NCBI GenBank assembly: GCA_040386975.1
Contig: JAZKEO010000024.1
Location: 1 to 64,000 of the forward strand
DNA length: 64,000 nt
Reading direction: 5' to 3'
Origin: M2408 sp040386975
GTDB taxonomy: Bacteria > Bacteroidota > Bacteroidia > Flavobacteriales_D > Crocinitomicaceae
The notes beneath the pieces were generated by a model. That model was not told the origin of the DNA, searched no databases, and saw only the letters and a list, made by a program, of their open reading frames with translations. Below are positions 18,593 to 27,870 of the stretch, piece by piece (within the stretch, counting starts at the first letter, position 1; every line of letters begins with the position of its first letter). Position numbers and translations under genes: made by a program.

Positions 18593-19648
18593 TTAGAATC
18601 CGAAGCCAAGATTAAACTTCCAATACCATGGCATGTTTAAAAATCCTCCAAACCATTCTTTTTCTGAGATGTTTAGTTTTCCATAGGTAATAGCAGGACG
18701 AAGCCCCATTTCTGCTTGAATATTTAAACCGAAAGGCCATCTACCTCCCTTTTTTCTAGCTGTATGTTCTCCACCATACTGTGAAACCAAAAATCGAAAG
18801 CCCATTCTGCGTTTTTTTACATCTACTACTTCAGCAGTACTAGCTCCATCATTATAGACCGCATCACTCATATTTAAAACAGGAGCATATAATAATTCCA
18901 TATTTACCATCGAAACTTTGTTGGTGCGGTAAGTATACTTACGTTGATTTGCACTCAAAACTCCTCCATTAATTCCGCTGTATTTGTATTTTGCCTTTGC
19001 AGACATCATTTCACCTGTGTGCAAACCAAATCCGAGAATAACTGATTGGTAAGGTATTGCAAATTTATCAGGAAGTTCGATATTCAGTCTTGGATAGTTT
19101 TTTGAGGTCGTATCAGCTTTTGACTTGTCAAACCACATATGCGTCCCCATTTGTATCACAGAAGCAGTAACCCCACTAAATTTACGCTCCTGCACAATGA
19201 AGTCGGTATAATATTTACGGAAAGTAGTAGTAACGGTTGTACCATTTGTTTCTTTCCCCAATTCCTCATAACCCACCTCTGGATAGACATTTCGATCTGT
19301 TGTTACATCTTTAAACAAAATGCCAAGTGAAAGTTGTGCGTTGTGATAAGGAACCTTTCCTCCGTAAGCATTATTTTTAGCTCCATGTGCATAGGAAGCT
19401 CTCACGTCAAATATTTTTGGTGCAATAAAGCGAGCCACGCCTTCATAGAAAACTTGCGTTCCGAATGTACCTACATCAATACCAGCACCCACAGCTGCAC
19501 CAGTAAACAAACGGTTTACGTTGTTGTATTTCTCTTTAATTTCAAGCTTAGGATCAGATGGACTTACATAATTCCAGCCATCTCCGGTTGGTTGTGCAAA
19601 TGCAGTAATCACAGAACTGCACATTAATGGTAAAAATATCTTTTTCAT
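18593..19648 (-). CDS. Predicted outer-membrane beta-barrel protein
   Basis: 351 residues with signal peptide (VITAFAQP). Alternating hydrophobic and polar strands, Gly/aromatic-rich turns and a C-terminal strand ending WKFNLGFGF in Phe are typical of Bacteroidota outer-membrane proteins. No named family was recognised. The end GLRPAITYGK...GFGF resembles the tail of the 276-residue neighbour (GIRPGIIKE...GFGFSLG), so they may be distant relatives. It has its own upstream region with a weak copy of the TACG-N8-CTTA element. Confidence 0.65.
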   Translation of the reverse strand: MKKIFLPLMCSSVITAFAQPTGDGWNYVSPSDPKLEIKEKYNNVNRLFTGAAVGAGIDVGTFGTQVFYEGVARFIAPKIFDVRASYAHGAKNNAYGGKVPYHNAQLSLGILFKDVTTDRNVYPEVGYEELGKETNGTTVTTTFRKYYTDFIVQERKFSGVTASVIQMGTHMWFDKSKADTTSKNYPRLNIELPDKFAIPYQSVILGFGLHTGEMMSAKAKYKYSGINGGVLSANQRKYTYRTNKVSMVNMELLYAPVLNMSDAVYNDGASTAEVVDVKKRRMGFRFLVSQYGGEHTARKKGGRWPFGLNIQAEMGLRPAITYGKLNISEKEWFGGFLNMPWYWKFNLGFGF

Positions 19649-19684
19649 AGTTTCAGAGATTAAAATTCATACTTTTTAATAATG

Positions 19685-19731
19685 TAAAATTAATTCAAGC
19701 TTTATGATTTAGCTATACGACATTTAACTTA
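19685..19731 (-). promoter_or_regulatory. Weak copy of the TACG palindrome with a -7-like box
   Basis: TACGACATTTAACTTA (19716-19731) lies 68 nt upstream of the 19648 start and 23 nt from TAATTTTA (19685-19692, minus strand), which matches the -7 box at all but its last base. One half-site is TAAG rather than TACG. The same stretch overlaps a GACATT/AATGTC inverted repeat that could be a terminator for 19746-21299. Confidence 0.3.
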
Positions 19732-19745
19732 TTTAATGTCATTTA

Positions 19746-21299
19746 TCATTTCACACTTATAATCTTAAATTCCACTCTACGATTTAATGCCTTTCCTTCT
19801 TTTGTATCGTTGGTAGAAGTTGGAGCTTTTTCCCCAAATCCTTTTGAACTTAAGCGTTTCGTATCTATCCCTTTAGAAATCAGATACTCAACAACAGATT
19901 TTGCTCGATTTTGAGATAATGTTTGATTAAATTCCGTTCCTCCGTCGTTATCTGTATGCCCTCTAATTTCAATCACCATTACTGGATTCTCTTTCAAAAT
20001 TGTAATTAATCGATCTAATTCATTTTGAGAAGTTGGCAATAAAACTGCTTTACCCGTTTCAAAAAAGATATTATTCAAACGAATTATGGCATCGGCTTTT
20101 ATTGGGCGAAGTAAAATATCTCTTTTTATCGTTGTGAATTCACCGACGGTTGATAGATCTAAGTTTACATCTTCAGAATAATATCCTTGTAATTTAGCTC
20201 CAATCGAATAATTTGAGCCATAAGGTAAAATAACTTTATAAGCACCGTCAACAACAGATGAACGTGCAATTCCTTCAACATATTTATTCTCCAAATTGAT
20301 GTATTCCAAACTTGCTCCTAGTGTTTTCATCGTTTCAGCATCTCTTACTACTCCTTCAACAATAATTACAGGATTTGGTTTTACCACTTCTGGCACAATT
20401 TCATCTTTCTTAGTTTCTTTGGTGTCAAACAATGGTATTCTAACAATATCTTCAGATGTTTTAAGAGTATAAACATCCATAAAAGCATATTTTCCACTTG
20501 GAGAGACAGAAAAGCACTGTTCACCCTTCTTAGAATTAAACTTAGGCCCTATATTTTCTGGTTCAGACCAATTTAACCAAGTATCATCAAGTCTTTTTGT
20601 TACAAAAATATCTTCCTTCCCATAACCACCTCTTTTATCGCTTGTAAAATATAAACTTTCATTATCTGCAGCAACAAATGGTGCAAAATCACCCTTTTTT
20701 GTAACATTTATTTTTGTTGGTTTTGTCCAATTGTTATCATCAATTCTTTTTGAAATATAGATTTGTTGACTAGGGCTTGAATTCTCAGAGAAACTAAGAA
20801 CCATTACATTTGCACTTGGGGACATACACATACTCACATGAGGGCCTTGATTTATCAAATCATAATCTTTGACATTTATAGCTTTTCTTTTTGACCAACC
20901 TTCACTAGTTCTTGTTACATAAGAATATCCATCTCTAAGGAACTTATCATTTTCATCATAAATTCCCTGTAAAATTCTTAAATTTCCATCAACACTTTCA
21001 TATCTCACAGAACAATTAATACTCCCCATATTAAAAGGATAAGTCATTAATTTTGCTTTACTAACAACACTATCATTTAGTAAATCGCATGACCAAACGT
21101 AAACGTCATTGAATTTCATTGTTGGATTCTCAGAACTTATTGATTTCACAAAAAATAATTTTGATCCATCAGAAGATATTCGTCCTGCATATTCACCTGA
21201 AGCATTTGTATTTATTAAAGGACCTAAATTTTCCTTTTGACAATGTAAATATGATTGAATCCCAAAAAGGAATAAAATGAATAAATGATTTTTTCTCAT
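19746..21299 (-). CDS. PorE-like protein: PD40 propeller, carboxypeptidase-regulatory domain, OmpA domain
   Basis: 517 residues with a signal peptide. Residues about 30-290 are PD40/WD40-like propeller blades (for example SLYFTSDKRGGYGKEDIFV). Residues 311-396 are a carboxypeptidase-regulatory-like fold (VEGVVRDAETMKTLGASLEY). Residues 397-517 are an OmpA peptidoglycan-binding domain (EIRGHTDNDGGTEFNQTLSQ, LSSKGFGEKAPTSTN). This is the order in PorE, the T9SS component that links the secretion ring to peptidoglycan, but the N-terminal TPR of PorE is missing. It is therefore called PorE-like only. It lies 11 nt after the preceding gene, probably one transcript. A close paralogue is at 27871-29424. 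Confidence 0.85.
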   Translation of the reverse strand: MRKNHLFILFLFGIQSYLHCQKENLGPLINTNASGEYAGRISSDGSKLFFVKSISSENPTMKFNDVYVWSCDLLNDSVVSKAKLMTYPFNMGSINCSVRYESVDGNLRILQGIYDENDKFLRDGYSYVTRTSEGWSKRKAINVKDYDLINQGPHVSMCMSPSANVMVLSFSENSSPSQQIYISKRIDDNNWTKPTKINVTKKGDFAPFVAADNESLYFTSDKRGGYGKEDIFVTKRLDDTWLNWSEPENIGPKFNSKKGEQCFSVSPSGKYAFMDVYTLKTSEDIVRIPLFDTKETKKDEIVPEVVKPNPVIIVEGVVRDAETMKTLGASLEYINLENKYVEGIARSSVVDGAYKVILPYGSNYSIGAKLQGYYSEDVNLDLSTVGEFTTIKRDILLRPIKADAIIRLNNIFFETGKAVLLPTSQNELDRLITILKENPVMVIEIRGHTDNDGGTEFNQTLSQNRAKSVVEYLISKGIDTKRLSSKGFGEKAPTSTNDTKEGKALNRRVEFKIISVK

Positions 21300-21310
21300 A
21301 AATTAAATTA

Positions 21311-22552
21311 TTATCTGAATTTACCTTCAGCATTAGTGAATAAAACTACCGCTTTATTAGTTCTTTTAGATTCTTTTATACTTTCTACATCTGTATAGTC
21401 AGGAAGTAAAATTCTTCCACCTAATAAAATTCTTCCATCAACTAATTGAATTCCTGTCATAAACTCAGAACAAATTGGGTTATCAAGTACAACATCTTTT
21501 GGAAAACTTTTTTCAGGATTATCACTTTCATTTAATTCATCTGCTACTGAAACGGACAAATCTTCATTTAAAATCGTAAAGCATCCTCGACTTATAATCA
21601 TTCTATTATCATATGCCTTAAAATTTCCACCATAAAGTAAAATTTTTCCATTCTTAAGTTTTTCCATTCCATTAGATTTAATGTCAGTTATAAACTCAGT
21701 TTGAATCTCTTCTCCTTTAGTATTTAACTTTTTTATGACACTTAAACTTGTATAATTCACGTTGTCTCTATAGCCAAATGAAATTAAAATATCTTCTTTT
21801 GAATCTAAAGTTAATGCCATGTTTAAAAAACTAAAATCAACATCAGGTTTAAACTTCCATAACTCTTTTCCTTCAGCATCCAATTTGTAAATCACTGGAA
21901 CAGAATTTTCTTGTTCTCCAATTCTTAAACAAGCAACAATAATTTCATTTTTTGAATTTACGGCGATTGCAGCAGGAACTTCATGAAAATCTGACTTTAT
22001 TGTACACATATTAAAAGGCATATATTTATCAACTGGAGCTTTAACGATTGCTAAATTGAATAATTTCGTTTCCTTATCTTGATTAGCTTGTGCCGCATAA
22101 ATTGTGTTATTAGAACTTACTGCATCACCTAAAATTATTGGGTAACTTAAAGCCATAACACTAAGATCTTTTGGCTTACCTTCTTTGGTATAATAGTTCG
22201 AAAAACTTTGAGGTTTCCCCGTATAAGATGGTTTATTTCCAATATAAAGTGCTTTTTCTTCAGAAGAAAGAAATATTTTTTTTAAACTTTCAACATCTGT
22301 ACCGCGCGATACTTGATTTAACATTTTTCCTTTAGCATCAATTCGTCCGAACCAAACTGCTGAAGAATCAAAACCTGTATTTTTACTTTCACCAAGAAGG
22401 TAAATTGATTTATCAGTGGCTTCTTTCATATCGATAATATGAACATTAGGCCTATCAGACACAGAGTCTGAGTAATAAAAAACTCCAGTTTGCGAATAAC
22501 TCATTTTTAAAATTGCTATAAAAATGACACTTAAAATTGCTTTTATTTTCAT
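21311..22552 (-). CDS. Secreted beta-propeller-like protein
   Basis: 413 residues with a signal peptide (KMSYSQTG). Blade-like repeats such as YKLDAEGKELWKFKPD, IKKLNTKGEEIQTEF and the final DGRILLGGRILLPDY resemble the delta-60 / PQQ-type propellers that record values along a polypeptide repeat. No enzyme motif. The stop is 11 nt before the PorE-like gene start, which suggests co-expression and perhaps a complex anchored by the OmpA domain. That link is inference. Confidence 0.65.
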   Translation of the reverse strand: MKIKAILSVIFIAILKMSYSQTGVFYYSDSVSDRPNVHIIDMKEATDKSIYLLGESKNTGFDSSAVWFGRIDAKGKMLNQVSRGTDVESLKKIFLSSEEKALYIGNKPSYTGKPQSFSNYYTKEGKPKDLSVMALSYPIILGDAVSSNNTIYAAQANQDKETKLFNLAIVKAPVDKYMPFNMCTIKSDFHEVPAAIAVNSKNEIIVACLRIGEQENSVPVIYKLDAEGKELWKFKPDVDFSFLNMALTLDSKEDILISFGYRDNVNYTSLSVIKKLNTKGEEIQTEFITDIKSNGMEKLKNGKILLYGGNFKAYDNRMIISRGCFTILNEDLSVSVADELNESDNPEKSFPKDVVLDNPICSEFMTGIQLVDGRILLGGRILLPDYTDVESIKESKRTNKAVVLFTNAEGKFR

Positions 22553-22622
22553 AATTTTATTTTTTTTATTTTAACCTTGAAAAGGTTTAAGGTGGGTTCT
22601 GAAAATTAAATTAGTGTTAAAA

Positions 22623-24152
22623 TCACTTCATCATCACGACCATAGAATTAACAATATAATTCTCTGAAACAGTTTTTAAATTATAAACTTTTTTTGTCTC
22701 TTCTAAGGATTTAATTGACTCAATTTTTAATTCATCCATTTTCTGAAGTTCTTCGTTCCAAACAAATAAAATATCATTGTCAGTTAATTCGCACATTAAT
22801 TTCACTCCAAATTTTGTCAGAATAGGGTGATTGGGAGTAGCAACTAATTTTTCAATTTTGACAGATTCATTTTCATTTAGTGAACAAGTCAAATTTTGAG
22901 TTTGAGAAACACTCACTTCGAGTAAATCAAATCTTCCTTCGTGAATTTCAAGTTTTAAGACTTTTGAAACTTTATTCATTTTTGTTTGTTGATTATAAGT
23001 CAAAACCTCATCACCAATTTTTATATCTTGAATGTTTTTTGAAGAGAAATCAGCCATTTTCACTTTTGAATTTTCAGGAAAACAAGCATAATAAATTTCA
23101 CTTCGATAAATTTCTTCGCCTTTTTTATTGACATATAAACTAACCATTCCTCCATAATTGCGAATGTTTTCATCTTTATTATTTTCATCTTTGACAATTT
23201 TTGACATAGAGCAAATACCATTATTAAATTTATAATTTGCACTAAATTCAAACATTTTGTCAAATTTTTTAATCTCTTTAAAACTTTCATCTAAAAGTGA
23301 AATTGAGCGATCCTCATTAAACACGAATACTCTCCCATCGAAAAAATAAGAAGCATCATTATAAATTGCTGCTAAAACAATTTCTCCTTTATCATTGATT
23401 AATCCCCATTTACTTTTTTCATCACAAAAGGGAGCAATTCCACTATTAAATTCATCTATATAATTAAATTTAAAATCAAGAATCACTTCAAGTTTAGCAT
23501 TAATAATACCCCATTTTCCATTAGCATTTTTCACTGAGCAAACACCTTTTTTAAATTTCATTGCGTCAATATATTCTGTGGGTATTTGTTTTCCAGTTTT
23601 ATCAATGAAAATTATTTTTTTATTTTTAATCCCAATTGCATAATCTTCTGAAAATGGAGTAGCAACATCTAATTCAGCTGGAATGAAAATTTTGTTATTT
23701 AGATCAGCATATCCTTTTTTTCCATTTTGTTCGATACAAATCAAACCATTTGAAACAAAATTTCGTGAGTTAAAATACAAATTATCAACTTGATATTCCT
23801 TTCCTTTTTTGTCTATAACAAATTTTTTATCTCCAATACCTACAATTGCATACCCATTTTTAAATGATTGAGCTTCATCATAAATTAATGGAAGTTCAAC
23901 TCTTCCATATCTATTTAGGAATCCATATTTTAAGTCTTCTTTTACATATTTTGATACTAATCCTAAACTATCTGAAAAATCAGAGGTCGATTGATATTCA
24001 TAAGGAGCATAAAGTTTTCCTAATTCATTTACATATCCACATGTCCAATTTTCGTCAGCATTCACTTTTGAAACAGGAAATAATTGTGCGATACTTATAT
24101 TTGCAAAAGCAATAAAGCAAATAAATAGTGTAGTGATTTTTATTGATTTCAT
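22623..24152 (-). CDS. Secreted WG-repeat protein with C-terminal Hint (hedgehog/intein) domain
   Basis: 509 residues. A signal peptide (NISIAQLF) is followed by about eight WG beta-hairpin repeats to residue 356 (YGFLNRYGRVELPLIYDEA, KWGIINAKLEVILDF, KWGLINDKGEIVLAA). From Cys357 (codon 23082-23084) a Hint domain begins: CFPENSKVKMADFSSKNI, then IGDEVLTY, the block B-like motif ATPNHPILT with T439 and H442, and VYNLKTVSENYIVNSMVV at the end. The usual VHN of inteins is VMM, so full splicing is unlikely. Hedgehog-type attack at Cys357 would release the WG part. The paralogues at 34973-35994 and 36137-37183 have the same WG body but no Hint domain. It has its own promoter region. Confidence 0.85.
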   Translation of the reverse strand: MKSIKITTLFICFIAFANISIAQLFPVSKVNADENWTCGYVNELGKLYAPYEYQSTSDFSDSLGLVSKYVKEDLKYGFLNRYGRVELPLIYDEAQSFKNGYAIVGIGDKKFVIDKKGKEYQVDNLYFNSRNFVSNGLICIEQNGKKGYADLNNKIFIPAELDVATPFSEDYAIGIKNKKIIFIDKTGKQIPTEYIDAMKFKKGVCSVKNANGKWGIINAKLEVILDFKFNYIDEFNSGIAPFCDEKSKWGLINDKGEIVLAAIYNDASYFFDGRVFVFNEDRSISLLDESFKEIKKFDKMFEFSANYKFNNGICSMSKIVKDENNKDENIRNYGGMVSLYVNKKGEEIYRSEIYYACFPENSKVKMADFSSKNIQDIKIGDEVLTYNQQTKMNKVSKVLKLEIHEGRFDLLEVSVSQTQNLTCSLNENESVKIEKLVATPNHPILTKFGVKLMCELTDNDILFVWNEELQKMDELKIESIKSLEETKKVYNLKTVSENYIVNSMVVMMK

Positions 24153-24173
24153 AACGTTGAATTTTATTTTTTG

Positions 24174-24220
24174 TAAAAGTATTTAAATTGATTGATATTT
24201 GAAATACGATAAATGACTGA
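24174..24220 (-). promoter_or_regulatory. Weak copy of the TACG element upstream of the WG-Hint gene
   Basis: TACGATAAATGACTGA (24205-24220) starts 53 nt upstream of the ATG and 23 nt from TACTTTTA (24174-24181, minus), a -7 box lacking the final G. Only the TACG half-site is well kept. Confidence 0.25.
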
Positions 24221-24222
24221 TA

Positions 24223-25053
24223 TTAAAAATTAAATTTCACTTTTACTTTATCTCCATTTTTTTCATCATGTTTTACCTTTCTTCCATTTCCAACACCCAA
24301 AGAGAATCCAAAACCAATTGATACATATGAATTGGTAAACTTTTTTTCATCAGAAACTTCTTTAATAATTCCTGGTCGAATACCAAATTCTTGTCTAAAT
24401 CCTATAGCAGAATTAAATCTAAATTCACTTACCACACGAAATCCAAAATGCTGCATTTTAACGTTTTCAAGCGAATAAACACTAGTTTCTGTTTCAGTTT
24501 CTTCATCATTTGTAAAATTTGTTATCGGAATTTGGTTTTCATATGTAATTAAAGGTGCATACAGTGCTTCTAATCTAAAATCGAATATTGTCATTCCATT
24601 TCCTTCACCTCGCCAATAATTAATGTGATCAAAGTTCATTTTTGAAACGGCGAAACCAAGACAAAAAGTAGTCATACTTTGTTTAAATGTAACATTTGGT
24701 TTAAAATCTAACAATTCTTCTGTTTCAACATTCCTGAATTCTATATTCGAGAAAACAGAATCTTTGCCAATATTGTAAATTCGATCACCCAATTCTATAC
24801 CAAAAGATAATCCTATATTTTGTCCATAAAAGAAATTGGCATTATACAATTTTGTATTATTAAACCCTTGACTTATCATTCCTTCAAAATTGAATTTATC
24901 TTGTAAGATAAGTCTTGATCGTAAGTAATATGCTGTATTTTTCCCTGAAGCTGTAAAACCAGCAAATTGAACAAAATGATTTAGTTTTTGACTAAAAAGC
25001 GAATTTGTGACGAGTACAATTCCAATGAGTAAGATTTTTTTATTTGTAGTCAT
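24223..25053 (-). CDS. Predicted outer-membrane beta-barrel protein
   Basis: 276 residues with a signal peptide (NSLFSQKL). Strand-turn pattern with many aromatic residues (MQHFGFRVVSEFRFN, GIRPGIIKEV, SIGFGFSLGVGNG) suggests a small barrel. A charged tail (KVKHDEKNGDKVKVKFNF) ends in Phe as outer-membrane proteins usually do. It overlaps the end of the 443-residue gene upstream by 14 bp, so translation is probably coupled and the two proteins may act together. Family not recognised. Confidence 0.65.
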   Translation of the reverse strand: MTTNKKILLIGIVLVTNSLFSQKLNHFVQFAGFTASGKNTAYYLRSRLILQDKFNFEGMISQGFNNTKLYNANFFYGQNIGLSFGIELGDRIYNIGKDSVFSNIEFRNVETEELLDFKPNVTFKQSMTTFCLGFAVSKMNFDHINYWRGEGNGMTIFDFRLEALYAPLITYENQIPITNFTNDEETETETSVYSLENVKMQHFGFRVVSEFRFNSAIGFRQEFGIRPGIIKEVSDEKKFTNSYVSIGFGFSLGVGNGRKVKHDEKNGDKVKVKFNF

Positions 25054-26371
25054 CTCTCGAATTTTTAGTTGCTTTATACTTTTTTATTAATCGTTCAATT
25101 GGCAGACGATAGACAAAACTTAAATATTGTAAATCATCAAATCGTCCAAAAAAATATTTATCAAACTCATATGAAACGGCAATTGCGCCAAATTCCAAAC
25201 TAAGTGAAAAATTGGCAAATTGACCATTTGCAAATTCTTCTTCAATTTTAGGTTTTGAAAACCAATTTTGCCCCAAACCGACTCCTAACATCAATCTAGA
25301 AAATTGCGTGAAATTATGATGTGAAAATGCCAAATTAACTGATAATCTTCCTATAGCTCTTGTTGTTTTTATAGACTCATTCTGAAATTTATCAGATAAT
25401 CCAATTTTTCCAGATTCAACTATTAAATCATAACCGAAATTTTCAGCACGACCTGATTGAACGAATCCATACATTGCCACTTCTCCTTCGTTACCTGTCT
25501 TATCATTAGCAAAATTAAAATAAGTAAATCTTGGACCTAAAGAAATATGTGCTCCAACTTGATATTTATAAATATAGTAACCATCATTATTAGATTTTGG
25601 ATTTAATCCCCAATAACCCCACACCTCATTTCCTCCTCCGTCTGTTCCTAAACCCCAAACTATCGCATCGTAACTATAACTTGAAGGCATTGCTCCATCA
25701 ATTTTTAATTCAGGATCCATTGCATCCCATAAACCGTCGAGTTGAAAAGTGACTGTTGGCATAAAAATAACATTCGATAAACCGGGATTTCCTCGAGAAG
25801 TTAAAGGAATTATAGTATTCAATCGAAAATCTACTAAAGTATATGGAAGCTGTAAACTAAAACCTGGTGCAAATGTTCCTGTATAATTTTTTGCTCCAGC
25901 TAAATTCAAAATACCCACGTTAGCAGCAACAAAAGGAGCAAATTTATAGCCTTTTACTGAACAATATCTTTTACCAAAAGATAAAGACTTTATTGGAAAA
26001 CTTGCTCCAATATAAAACTGACTTCCATTAGAGTTTGTGTCATTTTTTGTTATCGTTCCTCTTGAGTAACCCATTTCAAAAAAATTCTCACGAAAGTGAA
26101 TTCCTTTCCAAATATCGCTTGTGTAATTATCTTTTAGCATTATTTTACTAAAATTATAACCTCCAGCAAATCGTGTATATCCCCAACTTTTAAATTTGTC
26201 AGTAGAATCAAGTTTAACAGGACTTAATAATGTATTAATTTGTTTTGAATTGTCGAATTGAAATTCACCTGAATTCAAAAAATTATCTGTGAGAAAATCT
26301 TGACTAAAAATTAATGTAGGAAAAATAACTGCTACAAACACGTATATTTTCCTGAAAAAATTTGTTTTCAT
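25040..26371 (-). CDS. Predicted outer-membrane protein
   Basis: 443 residues with a signal peptide (PTLIFSQDF). Repeated amphipathic strands with Gly and Tyr (YTRFAGGYNFSKIML, QFYIGASFPIKS, AVSYEFDKYFFGRF, YLSFVYRLP) fit an outer-membrane barrel. The short charged tail KKYKATKNSRDDYK after the last strand is unusual for a barrel. Its 3' end overlaps the next gene by 14 bp. No named family. The upstream region contains a GTAT-N8-ATAC palindrome, which differs from the TACG element. Confidence 0.6.
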   Translation of the reverse strand: MKTNFFRKIYVFVAVIFPTLIFSQDFLTDNFLNSGEFQFDNSKQINTLLSPVKLDSTDKFKSWGYTRFAGGYNFSKIMLKDNYTSDIWKGIHFRENFFEMGYSRGTITKNDTNSNGSQFYIGASFPIKSLSFGKRYCSVKGYKFAPFVAANVGILNLAGAKNYTGTFAPGFSLQLPYTLVDFRLNTIIPLTSRGNPGLSNVIFMPTVTFQLDGLWDAMDPELKIDGAMPSSYSYDAIVWGLGTDGGGNEVWGYWGLNPKSNNDGYYIYKYQVGAHISLGPRFTYFNFANDKTGNEGEVAMYGFVQSGRAENFGYDLIVESGKIGLSDKFQNESIKTTRAIGRLSVNLAFSHHNFTQFSRLMLGVGLGQNWFSKPKIEEEFANGQFANFSLSLEFGAIAVSYEFDKYFFGRFDDLQYLSFVYRLPIERLIKKYKATKNSRDDYK

Positions 26372-26722
26372 TTCTTTGAATAGTTAAGTTAAAATTTGAT
26401 TTTTAGTTCAAGTATTTACAAACATACTGAAATTTATTTGAACGAGTAATCTAAGTTCATTTATTCTTTCAAAATTAAAAATGCTTGTAAATAGTGAACT
26501 TTAAGTAAAAGTAAAGCAGAAAAAAGGGTTGTTTGGTCTGAATTCTATGACAAAATTACTTTTTACAGAGCTTAAAAAGCAAAATCTTTCCATTTTAAAA
26601 TTTTGAATTCAATATAATAATTAAGTCAGTTTATTAAATACTAAACTTTATTCATTCTAAAATAATGAATAAAAGAACATATCCATTCGACATGTTCTTT
26701 TATGGTGAAATGTTTTTTTTGT
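26372..26722. other. 351-nt intergenic region
   Basis: An AT-rich spacer holding the terminator at 26671-26702 and, near the downstream gene, a 16-bp palindrome GTATTTACAAACATAC (26412-26427). No clear TAnnTTTG box for the 26371 start was found and no small gene is supported. Confidence 0.5.
26671..26702 (-). terminator. Terminator of the BNR-repeat lipoprotein gene
   Basis: AAAAGAACAT / ATGTTCTTTT is a perfect 10-bp stem with an 11-nt loop, 21 nt past the stop. On the minus strand a T-rich tail follows, and the stem itself ends in TTTT. Confidence 0.75.
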
Positions 26723-27706
26723 TTATAATGCTCTTCTAAAAACTCCATCTCCATCACTTCCAGCGAAAACAAAAGTTGAATTTGTCGCTAAAGATTCAGC
26801 TGTCCCATTAAATAATGGCCCAGAACTTACAGTTTGAACCCATGAGTCGCCATTATTTGTAGAAGTTGCAACACCTCCATAATCAGTTCCAGCAAACATT
26901 TTGTTTCCATTCATAACTAAAGATAAAACCAATGCTGATGATAAACCTGTTCCAGAGTTAGTCCAAGATAAACCGCTATTTGTTGATTTGTAAATTCCTC
27001 CATCACCATTTGTTCCTGCATAAATTGTTGATCCACTTACTAATAAAGCAAAAACATTTTGAATTCCACCACCTGAGACTTCTAAGCCTGTATTTATAGC
27101 TGTCCAAGTTCCTCCATTATCATTAGAAAGGAAAACACCGTTATTTCCTAAACCTGCAAAGATTTTTGTTCCACTAATAGCAATAGAACGTACTTTCAAT
27201 GGCGAACCTGTATTTATTTCAGTCCACGAACTTCCATTATTTGCAGATACTGCTACTGTACCCTCAGAATTTCCTGCGAAAATTGATGTTCCATCAGTTG
27301 CTAAGGAATAAATTGTCAAATTACTTAAACCAGAATTAACTTCAGTCCAAGATGTTCCATTGTTTGTGGAAGAAAAAACGCCTGAACCGTCTGTCCCTGC
27401 AAAAATAGTACTTCCTAAATTAGTCAGTGACAAAATAGACAAGCCTGAAATACCAGAATTTGCGGCTGTCCAAGTTGAGCCATTATCGCTTGACACGAAA
27501 ACACCATCTTCTGTACCTACAAATAAAGTAGTTCCTACATTCAATAAGGAGTGTACTCTCAAGTCTGTTAGTCCTGTATTGACTGCTGTCCAATTAGTTG
27601 TAACCGGTGTTGGAGTTGGCACTGGATCAGCTGGCACTGGGTCTTCTTTTTTACAAGATACAATCGTCATACCAATTAATGCGAAAATTAACATTGCTTT
27701 TTTCAT
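26723..27706 (-). CDS. BNR/sialidase-like repeat lipoprotein
   Basis: 327 residues. The lipobox region GMTIVSC puts the lipidated Cys at residue 18, and a Pro-rich linker (PVPADPVPTPTPV) leads into six or seven propeller blades of about 43 residues. Each has the Asp-box-like pattern SSDNGSTWTAxNSGI...LxxxGTxIFAGTDGxGVF. Proteins with this pattern (Ycf48/BNR type) are non-enzymatic propellers when the sialidase catalytic residues are absent, as here. Related in repeat sequence to the T9SS protein at 30150-31373. It has its own promoter with a TAAG-N8-CTTA palindrome. Confidence 0.8.
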   Translation of the reverse strand: MKKAMLIFALIGMTIVSCKKEDPVPADPVPTPTPVTTNWTAVNTGLTDLRVHSLLNVGTTLFVGTEDGVFVSSDNGSTWTAANSGISGLSILSLTNLGSTIFAGTDGSGVFSSTNNGTSWTEVNSGLSNLTIYSLATDGTSIFAGNSEGTVAVSANNGSSWTEINTGSPLKVRSIAISGTKIFAGLGNNGVFLSNDNGGTWTAINTGLEVSGGGIQNVFALLVSGSTIYAGTNGDGGIYKSTNSGLSWTNSGTGLSSALVLSLVMNGNKMFAGTDYGGVATSTNNGDSWVQTVSSGPLFNGTAESLATNSTFVFAGSDGDGVFRRAL

Positions 27707-27764
27707 GATTTAGAGTTTTAAATTATTACTTTTTATTTTTAGAAATACCTTTGATTTCTTTAAA

Positions 27765-27810
27765 CAAAATTACGACACTAGATTTTAAAAAAAATAAGCG
27801 ATTCACCTTA
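27765..27810 (-). promoter_or_regulatory. Promoter with TAAG-N8-CTTA palindrome
   Basis: On the minus strand the -7 box TAATTTTG (27765-27772) is preceded by exactly 22 nt and then the 16-bp palindrome TAAGCGATTCACCTTA (27795-27810). The spacing equals that of the five TACG-N8-CGTA promoters, with C/G changed to A/T in each half-site. A second inverted repeat TTCACC/GGTGAA overlaps it at 27802-27826. Confidence 0.5.
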
Positions 27811-27870
27811 AATTTTCTAGGGTGAAACACTTAGAAACTGTTTTGATTTTATCTAATTTTGAAAAAGAAC

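Noticed and set aside
26412..26427. GTAT-N8-ATAC palindrome as another regulon operator
   Set aside because: It has the 16-bp length but the wrong half-sites and no TAnnTTTG box at 22 nt.
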